A stretch of DNA of 11,021 nucleotides from an uncultured Eubacteriales bacterium (lineage in GTDB: Bacteria > Bacillota > Clostridia > Monoglobales > Monoglobaceae). The DNA lies in the NCBI GenBank assembly GCA_905205855.1, contig CAJLFL010000046.1, forward strand, positions 1-11,021, written 5' to 3'. Below are positions 6,501-11,021 of this stretch, piece after piece; the stretch's first letter is position 1, and each line of letters starts with the position of its first letter. The position numbers and the translations under genes are program-made. Below the pieces are notes generated by a model that did not search any database, was not told the origin of the DNA, and saw only the letters and a list, made by a program, of their open reading frames with translations.

Positions 6501-7526
6501 TTACCGTGTTGTTTCTCTGCGTATTAAAATCGGAGTAAGAACCTTATGAATCGGTTTTGAAAGCAGTTCGGGTTTCCGTTTCTTAAATGCATTTATCTGA
6601 ACAGTAAGAATCTGCATTGCTTCATCCGCAATTTTATTGACCTGCTGTCCTACGGTTGTTATCGGAACTATTGCTTCTTTTGAAATCGGCGAATTATCAA
6701 ATCCGACTATTTTATATTTATCGGGAAGCTTGCCGTATTTTTTTACAATAATATTCAACAGAATATTCGCATGAGTGTCATTTGACATGAAAATACCAAC
6801 AGTTTTATTGATATATTTAGCTTCTGTTTCTTCAAACATATTTTTAATTCCGGCATAGTTTTCATCGTATGTTTTTCCGAAATCCCTTATCAAGATATTA
6901 TAATCGCATTTGTTCGTTTCGCAAAAATTCTTAAAGCCTTTTATTCTCCCATATGCCGGTACATCCTCAGGGACATCGGAATTTGCATGAATCAATATAT
7001 CACAGCCCCTTTTTGAAAGAATGGTAGCAGCCTGAATTCCGCCCATATAATTATCTGTATTTACGCTGCAGACATATTTATCTTCGCGTTCGATTGTAAC
7101 AAGCGGTATATTATATGCAGATAATTCCTTTGAAGGGAGTGTGTGACTCAGAACTATCAATCCCTCTGTTTTGTACGCAAGTAGCTCGCTGATATACCTT
7201 CTTTCGACATCGGCATCATCTTTTCCCGCAAATACAATAAATTTATAACCGTATTTTTCATATGTGGAAATGATATGGTCAAGAACATCCGAATAATAAT
7301 GCATATAAAGGTTAGGTATGATAACGCCTATGATTTCAGTTTTCCCGTTCGCCATAACCCTGGCAAGCTTGTTTTCTTTATAATTAAGCGTTTCAAGAGC
7401 ATGCGCAATCTTATCCTGGTTTTCAAGTGTAATCGAATCGGGATTACTGAAATATCTTGATATGGTTGTTTTTGAAAATCCGGTATACTCGGCGATATCC
7501 GCAAAAGTAACATTTTTTTTTGACAT
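6501..7526 (-). CDS. LacI family transcriptional regulator
   Basis: The 341-residue protein has a LacI-type N-terminal helix-turn-helix, V6-TFADIAEYTGFSKTTISRYFSNP29, a hinge region around YKENKLARVM, then a periplasmic-binding-protein-like effector domain from about residue 62 (IIGVIIPNLYMHYYSDVL). This ends with GFDNSPI...ITTV and a closing LIRRETT, all usual in the family, and the length is typical. The start is set by GGAGG (complement of 7535-7539), eight bases before the ATG; the open frame extends 31 codons further upstream but without family similarity. The gene is divergent from a sugar ABC importer operon. The shared 219-bp region carries several copies of an AAGTAAC/GTTACTT palindrome, so it probably represses the importer and itself until a sugar ligand binds. 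The sugar cannot be told from sequence. Confidence 0.93.
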   Translation of the reverse strand: MSKKNVTFADIAEYTGFSKTTISRYFSNPDSITLENQDKIAHALETLNYKENKLARVMANGKTEIIGVIIPNLYMHYYSDVLDHIISTYEKYGYKFIVFAGKDDADVERRYISELLAYKTEGLIVLSHTLPSKELSAYNIPLVTIEREDKYVCSVNTDNYMGGIQAATILSKRGCDILIHANSDVPEDVPAYGRIKGFKNFCETNKCDYNILIRDFGKTYDENYAGIKNMFEETEAKYINKTVGIFMSNDTHANILLNIIVKKYGKLPDKYKIVGFDNSPISKEAIVPITTVGQQVNKIADEAMQILTVQINAFKKRKPELLSKPIHKVLTPILIRRETTR

Positions 7527-7534
7527 ATTCTCTG

Positions 7535-7539
7535 CCTCC
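7535..7539 (-). promoter_or_regulatory. Ribosome binding site deciding the LacI start
   Basis: GGAGG on the minus strand lies eight bases before ATG (7526-7524). It selects this start over an in-frame upstream ATG at 7619, which would place the helix-turn-helix 31 residues too far in and would overlap the promoter at 7551-7579. Confidence 0.88.
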
Positions 7540-7550
7540 GTTTCGGTTTT

Positions 7551-7579
7551 ATTATAGCATATAACAGTTATAAAATCAA
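7551..7579 (-). promoter_or_regulatory. LacI gene promoter with a palindrome in its spacer
   Basis: On the minus strand TTGATT (complement of 7574-7579), a 17-base spacer and a perfect TATAAT (complement of 7551-7556) form a promoter, with the extended -10 base pattern TGC just upstream. The spacer holds TATAAC-A-GTTATA (7560-7572), a perfect palindrome around one base. Its GTTAT half resembles the GTTAC half of the operators nearby, which suggests autoregulation. Confidence 0.74.
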
Positions 7580-7581
7580 TA

Positions 7582-7609
7582 AAGTAATCGGTAAAGTAAC
7601 CAGTTCTGT
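7582..7609. promoter_or_regulatory. Degenerate LacI-type operators upstream of the regulator promoter
   Basis: AAGTAACCAGTTCTGT (7594-7609) matches the first half-site of the operator at 7709-7724 exactly and the second half imperfectly. An overlapping weaker copy starts AAGTAATCGG at 7582. They lie just upstream of the LacI gene's -35 and about 60-90 bp upstream of the importer -35, so they could support looping or graded repression. Confidence 0.48.
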
Positions 7610-7669
7610 CAAAACGCACAAAACACGAAAGCCGTTATTGGGGATTTATCACAAAAAACAAAAGAACAC

Positions 7670-7698
7670 TTGACAAGTAACCTGTTATGTGATACGAT
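7670..7698 (+). promoter_or_regulatory. Promoter of the sugar ABC importer operon
   Basis: A perfect TTGACA (7670-7675) is separated by 17 bases from TACGAT (7693-7698), putting the start near 7705. An operator-like palindrome occupies the spacer and another lies just downstream of the start, the arrangement expected of a repressed promoter. Confidence 0.78.
7675..7690. promoter_or_regulatory. Operator-like palindrome between -35 and -10 of the importer promoter
   Basis: AAGTAACCTGTTATGT keeps one perfect AAGTAAC half and a second half, GTTATGT, that differs from GTTACTT at two positions. Its position inside the promoter spacer would block RNA polymerase when occupied. Confidence 0.62.
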
Positions 7699-7708
7699 GC
7701 AGATAGTA

Positions 7709-7724
7709 AAGTAACTGGTTACTT
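7709..7724. promoter_or_regulatory. Best LacI-type operator, just downstream of the importer transcription start
   Basis: AAGTAAC-TG-GTTACTT is a perfect 7+7 bp palindrome around two central bases, the size and form of LacI-family operators. Its centre is 34 bp from that of the spacer operator at 7675-7690, and it ends 21 bases before the binding-protein ATG. Confidence 0.75.
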
Positions 7725-7745
7725 AAATAAGTCGGAGGGATAACT

Positions 7746-9068
7746 ATGAAAAAGCTATCATTGTTTATGGCAGCTCTTTCGCTGGTTGCCGGCACATTAA
7801 TGTTAACGGGATGTGCAAAAAAAGTAAAGCCCGGGGATGTGCGTGGATACGACAACGGAGAGCAGTATATCAGTATGTGGGTGCATACAATCGAAGACAC
7901 ACCTGAAGGCTCGGCATATAAAAAATCGGTGGAAAGCTTCAATGAAAAATACAATGGAAAGTATTTTGCCGATATTGAGTTTATTCCGCGAAATGACAGC
8001 GGCGGCGGATATTCTGACAAAATCAACGCATCTGTTATGTCGGGAGATTTGCCGGATGTTATAACGGTGGACGGACCGAATGTATCGGCTTATGCGGCAA
8101 ACGGAATAATCCAACCACTCGCCGCTCTAACCGATGAGGAAAAATCCTCTTATTTGGAATCAATTATTGAACAAGGTACTGTTGACGGTAAGCTTTATGC
8201 GCTCGGCGCAATGGAATCGAGTGTCGGACTGTATTACAATAAGGCAATCCTTAAAGAGGCGGGGATTGATATACCTGATAAAGACCACCCTTGGACATTT
8301 TCGGAATTTGCGGATATATTAAAAAAGCTTAAGCCGATAATGGACGCCAAAAACGGATATCCGCTCGATATGACATTCCCGGTCGGAGAGTCAAGCATCT
8401 ATTATTATGCACCGTTTATATGGTCAAACGGCGGCGATTTGATAAGCAGTGACGGTCTCCGGGTGGATGGGTATTTCAATTCCGAAGAAAATGCAGAGGT
8501 GTTTAAGTATTTCAGACAACTTGTGGAAAACAAATATATGTCGGCAACACCTGTTGAAAAGCTTTTTGAAAGCGGACGTGCGGCATTTAAATTTGACGGT
8601 GCTTGGGAGGTTAATACCGTTTATCAGAGTTACGGTGACATTGATCTCGGTGTTGCACCGTATATAGTCAGCGACAAGTGGGACGGAGGGAGATATACTC
8701 CTACAGGCTCATGGGCATATGCGGCAACATCAAAAACAGAGCATATTGAAGCGGCAACCGAGTTGGTAAAATGGATGAGCGGCGTAGAAAGCGGAATATT
8801 GCTTTATGAAAACACAAAGAGCTTGCCGTCAACATATGACGCATATGACAGCATAACGATTTTTGAAGAAGATGCGAATTATAAAGCGCTTTACGAACAA
8901 TTAAGAGATTACGGTCATCCAAGACCGAAAACACCTGTTTATCCGCAGGTAAGCATCTCTTTCCAGCAGGTTCTCGAGGATGTGGGGCTTAGCGGCAGAG
9001 ATGTTAAAGATGAAATGGATAAATCTGTTGAAAGGATAAACGCTAAACTTAAGCGTTATACAAGATGA
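7746..9068 (+). CDS. ABC sugar importer, extracellular substrate-binding lipoprotein (family 1, CUT1 type)
   Basis: The 440-residue protein opens with a lipoprotein signal: MKK, a hydrophobic stretch, and the lipobox L20-T-G-C23, so the mature protein is anchored by Cys23 on the outer membrane face. The rest resembles family 1 solute-binding proteins: a first-lobe SFNEKY stretch, then a GDLPDVITVDGPNV segment near residues 98-111, Y-Y-N-K near 162, NGGDLIS near 228, and an FKFDGAWEV segment near 281. These deliver mono- or oligosaccharides to a CUT1 permease pair. GGAGGG (7734-7739) lies six bases before the ATG. It is the first gene of an operon with two permeases and an ATPase, preceded by a promoter and LacI-type operators. 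Substrate is unknown. Confidence 0.93.
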   Translation: MKKLSLFMAALSLVAGTLMLTGCAKKVKPGDVRGYDNGEQYISMWVHTIEDTPEGSAYKKSVESFNEKYNGKYFADIEFIPRNDSGGGYSDKINASVMSGDLPDVITVDGPNVSAYAANGIIQPLAALTDEEKSSYLESIIEQGTVDGKLYALGAMESSVGLYYNKAILKEAGIDIPDKDHPWTFSEFADILKKLKPIMDAKNGYPLDMTFPVGESSIYYYAPFIWSNGGDLISSDGLRVDGYFNSEENAEVFKYFRQLVENKYMSATPVEKLFESGRAAFKFDGAWEVNTVYQSYGDIDLGVAPYIVSDKWDGGRYTPTGSWAYAATSKTEHIEAATELVKWMSGVESGILLYENTKSLPSTYDAYDSITIFEEDANYKALYEQLRDYGHPRPKTPVYPQVSISFQQVLEDVGLSGRDVKDEMDKSVERINAKLKRYTR

Positions 9069-9069
9069 T

Positions 9070-9969
9070 ATGAAAAATAAATCAAATTCAATTCTCGGAA
9101 TGGCTTTTTTCGGACCTGCACTTGTTCTGATGACGATTTTTCTCTTCATTCCGATGATATTAACACTTATCTACAGCTTTACGGATTATTTTGCGTTAAA
9201 CCCTAAGCTGACGCACTTTGTATGGCTCGAAAATTTTTCCGCCATTTTCAAAGATGACCTTTTTACAACAGCTTTCGGCAATACGGTTAAATTTGTGCTT
9301 ATAATTGTTCCGCTGCAAACACTGGGAGCATTGGGATTGGCGCTTCTTATCAACAGAGTAACTGTATGCAAGCGGTATTTCAAGGTGGCGTTTTTTATCC
9401 CTGTAGTTATGTCGCTTGCGGTAGTTTCGAATCTTTGGATGCAGATTTACAGCCCCGAAGGAATACTCAATACAATGCTTTCAAATTTTGGAGTCAAACC
9501 GCAGCCGTTCATATATGGTGCAAGTCAAGCGCTTCCCTCTATTGCATTTATGAGTGTGTGGCAGGGAGTGGGTTATCAAATGATTATTTTCCTTGGCGGA
9601 TTGCAGGCGATCAACCCTGCGCTTTATGAGGCTGCCGAAATGGATCATGCAAGTTCATGGAGCAGATTTAAAGATATAACACTTCCCGAGCTTAAGCCTC
9701 TTTGCGTATTTGTTTTTATAACCGTTACAATAGGCGCATTCAGAATGATAGTTCAGCCTATGGTAATGACCGGCGGCGGTCCGTCACATTCGACATATAC
9801 AATCGTTTACGACATTTATGAAACGGGCACCGTAAACTGGGAAATAGGACTTGCGTCCGCTATGGCTATTGTGTTTACCGTATTCGTTGTAATACTTACA
9901 ATTATTCAGACAGTTCTGACAAAGGACAAGGAGGATAGACATGAAAAGAAAAAAGCAAAAAATATTTAA
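9070..9969 (+). CDS. ABC sugar importer permease, MalF/UgpA-like
   Basis: The 299-residue protein has about six membrane segments, the first at about 9-31, and a cytoplasmic EAA loop near 187-210 (E187-A-A then I-T-L-P), which contacts the ATPase. It is the first of two permease subunits that form the channel with the next gene's product. In the EAA loop the usually conserved glycine is His193 (EAAEMDHA). The ATG follows the binding-protein stop by one base and no clear Shine-Dalgarno precedes it, so translation is probably coupled. The last 29 bases overlap the next permease gene in another frame; that overlap contains no family-specific residues, only a basic tail. Confidence 0.92.
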   Translation: MKNKSNSILGMAFFGPALVLMTIFLFIPMILTLIYSFTDYFALNPKLTHFVWLENFSAIFKDDLFTTAFGNTVKFVLIIVPLQTLGALGLALLINRVTVCKRYFKVAFFIPVVMSLAVVSNLWMQIYSPEGILNTMLSNFGVKPQPFIYGASQALPSIAFMSVWQGVGYQMIIFLGGLQAINPALYEAAEMDHASSWSRFKDITLPELKPLCVFVFITVTIGAFRMIVQPMVMTGGGPSHSTYTIVYDIYETGTVNWEIGLASAMAIVFTVFVVILTIIQTVLTKDKEDRHEKKKAKNI

Positions 9970-10792
9970 TATAGCTCTTGCGGTAATCATGCTTATTATG
10001 TCACTGTTTTTCCTGTTTCCCGTGATATGGATGCTTGCAAACTCTTTTAAGCCGGATGCGGCAATCACGGCGGATATGAATTCGGCAATGGCATTTGTAC
10101 CACCCGCACTGGGAAAAGGTTTTTTTGATAACTACAAAGCAATTCTTTTTGATACAAGCTTTATACGCTATATGCTAAACACATTATTCTATGCGGCAAT
10201 AATGATTATCTCCGGCATAATAGTAAACGGGCTTGCGGGGTATGCGCTTGCAAAAATCAAGTTTCCTTTCCGTGACAGATGGCTTGCGGTAATCATGATG
10301 CTTATGGTTATACCGACAGAAACAATTATCACAATAAACTTTATGTTTGTTTCAAAGATGGGTCTTCTTAATACCGTTTTCGGATATATTCTTCCGATGA
10401 TTGTAAATCCGTTTAATATTTTCTTATTCAGGCAAGTTTTCGTAGCCTTGCCGGATGATGTATGGGAAGCTGCACAGCTGGATCATTGTAATCCCATGAA
10501 GTATTTTTTCACAATGGTTCTGCCAATGTCTAAAACCGTTGTGGCAACAGTAAGTGTTTTCACTTTCCTTAATGTATGGAATGACTATCTTTGGCCGTCG
10601 CTTGTTTTTACATCAAGCAATCTTTTGACAGCACAAATTGGCCTTAATTCCATTACATCCAATGACAATACGACAATGGGGCAAACACTTGCGGTTATCA
10701 CGCTTATTACAATAAAGGTTATAATAATCAATTCCATTTTCTCAAAACAAATTGTGGAAGGCGTTATTTCAACAGGTTCTAAGGAGGGTTAA
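9941..10792 (+). CDS. ABC sugar importer permease, MalG/UgpE-like
   Basis: The 283-residue protein has a long hydrophobic N-terminal segment (about 8-28) ending in P-V-I-W-M-L-A-N-S-F-K-P, typical of the MalG/AraQ side of CUT1 importers. About five more segments follow, and an EAA loop near 176-199 (E176-A-A-Q-L-D-H182-C, then V-L-P). As in its partner the loop glycine is replaced by histidine. It starts inside the end of the first permease gene, with AAGGAGGA (9928-9935) five bases upstream, so it is independently well translated. The next gene's ribosome binding site, AAGGAGGG, lies inside its 3' end. Confidence 0.92.
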   Translation: MKRKKQKIFNIALAVIMLIMSLFFLFPVIWMLANSFKPDAAITADMNSAMAFVPPALGKGFFDNYKAILFDTSFIRYMLNTLFYAAIMIISGIIVNGLAGYALAKIKFPFRDRWLAVIMMLMVIPTETIITINFMFVSKMGLLNTVFGYILPMIVNPFNIFLFRQVFVALPDDVWEAAQLDHCNPMKYFFTMVLPMSKTVVATVSVFTFLNVWNDYLWPSLVFTSSNLLTAQIGLNSITSNDNTTMGQTLAVITLITIKVIIINSIFSKQIVEGVISTGSKEG

Positions 10793-10795
10793 ACT

Positions 10796-11021
10796 ATGAG
10801 TTTTATAGAAATGAAAAATGTGTGCAAAAGATATGCGGGTGCAGAAAAGAATTCGGTTACCGATTTCAATCTTTCAATAGAAAAAGGCGAATTTATCGCC
10901 TTTGTAGGGCCTTCGGGATGCGGAAAATCGACAACGCTCAGAATGATAGCCGGATTTGAAGAAATAACAAGCGGTGATTTGTACATTAACGGAAATCGTA
11001 TGAATACGGTGTTGCCGCGTG
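10796..11021 (+). CDS. ABC sugar importer ATP-binding protein, MsmK/UgpC/MalK-like (3' end outside window)
   Basis: The first 75 residues are visible. They show the usual start (M-S-F-I-E-M-K-N-V-C-K-R-Y), a beta strand with K-G-E-F at 30-33, and the Walker A motif G38-PSGCGKST46 followed by LRMIAGFEE. The frame runs off the window before the Q-loop, signature and Walker B motifs. MsmK-type subunits hydrolyse ATP to power one or several CUT1 importers; a dedicated copy in the operon suggests this system has its own. AAGGAGGG (10781-10788) lies seven bases before the ATG, and only three bases separate it from the permease stop. Confidence 0.93.
   Translation, partial: MSFIEMKNVCKRYAGAEKNSVTDFNLSIEKGEFIAFVGPSGCGKSTTLRMIAGFEEITSGDLYINGNRMNTVLPR

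Noticed and set aside
6340..6549. 69-codon open frame on the plus strand
   Set aside because: It overlaps the terminator hairpin and the 3' end of the LacI gene, with no recognisable domain.
7527..7619. 31-codon N-terminal extension of the LacI protein
   Set aside because: The extension covers the regulator's own promoter and operators, and the ribosome binding site at 7535-7539 supports the internal ATG at the normal family start.
7603..7620. Catabolite repression (cre) site near the importer promoter
   Set aside because: The TGTCAAAACGCACA stretch has its CG off centre and does not fit the cre consensus.

Overview
The window looks like chromosomal DNA of a low-to-moderate GC Gram-positive bacterium, most likely a Clostridia-class gut commensal. 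The grounds are AGGAGG-type ribosome binding sites, TTGACA/TATAAT-like promoters, a LytR-CpsA-Psr protein, a sugar importer with a lipoprotein binding subunit, and a palindromic GGGCNGATAATATCNGCCC-type intergenic repeat of the kind I recall from Clostridia genomes. The genus cannot be fixed from sequence alone.

Region A (1-3886, + strand) is the end of a cell-surface polysaccharide locus. It holds the 3' end of a polysaccharide pyruvyl transferase, an unusual two-membrane-segment LCP ligase-like protein, and a Wzx/MATE-type flippase. Together these suggest modification of a lipid-linked polymer, its export, and its attachment to peptidoglycan.

Region B (3887-4786) has no intact gene of appreciable size. 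It carries an inverted pair of REP-like palindromes, a near-consensus promoter, a structured leader, and a decayed secreted-protein gene. That remnant keeps its ribosome binding site, signal peptide, fragments of an Ig-like domain and a strong terminator, spread over three reading frames.

Region C (4905-6193, + strand) is a two-gene operon of a MarR regulator and a TauE/SafE transporter, overlapping by ATGA. Its promoter overlaps three short palindromes, two of which are tandem TTCA-N4-TGAA sites 15 bp apart, which suggests autoregulation.

Region D (6194-6500) lies between convergent genes. It contains four copies of an 11-mer at an exact 21-bp period, then a hairpin that can terminate the minus-strand regulator gene and possibly the plus-strand one.

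Region E (6501-11021) is a LacI-family regulator (minus strand) divergent from a CUT1-type sugar ABC importer operon: lipoprotein binding protein, two permeases, and the start of an MsmK/UgpC-like ATPase cut by the window end. The 219-bp divergent region has a promoter on each strand and several operator-like copies of AAGTAAC-NN-GTTACTT placed over or near them. The simplest model is sugar-responsive LacI control of both transcripts.

I found no tRNA, rRNA, CRISPR array or intact mobile element. Most genes belong to well-known families. The least explained items are the 21-bp repeat array, the divergent LCP protein, the palindrome-dense MarR promoter and the EAA-loop glycine-to-histidine change shared by both permeases.
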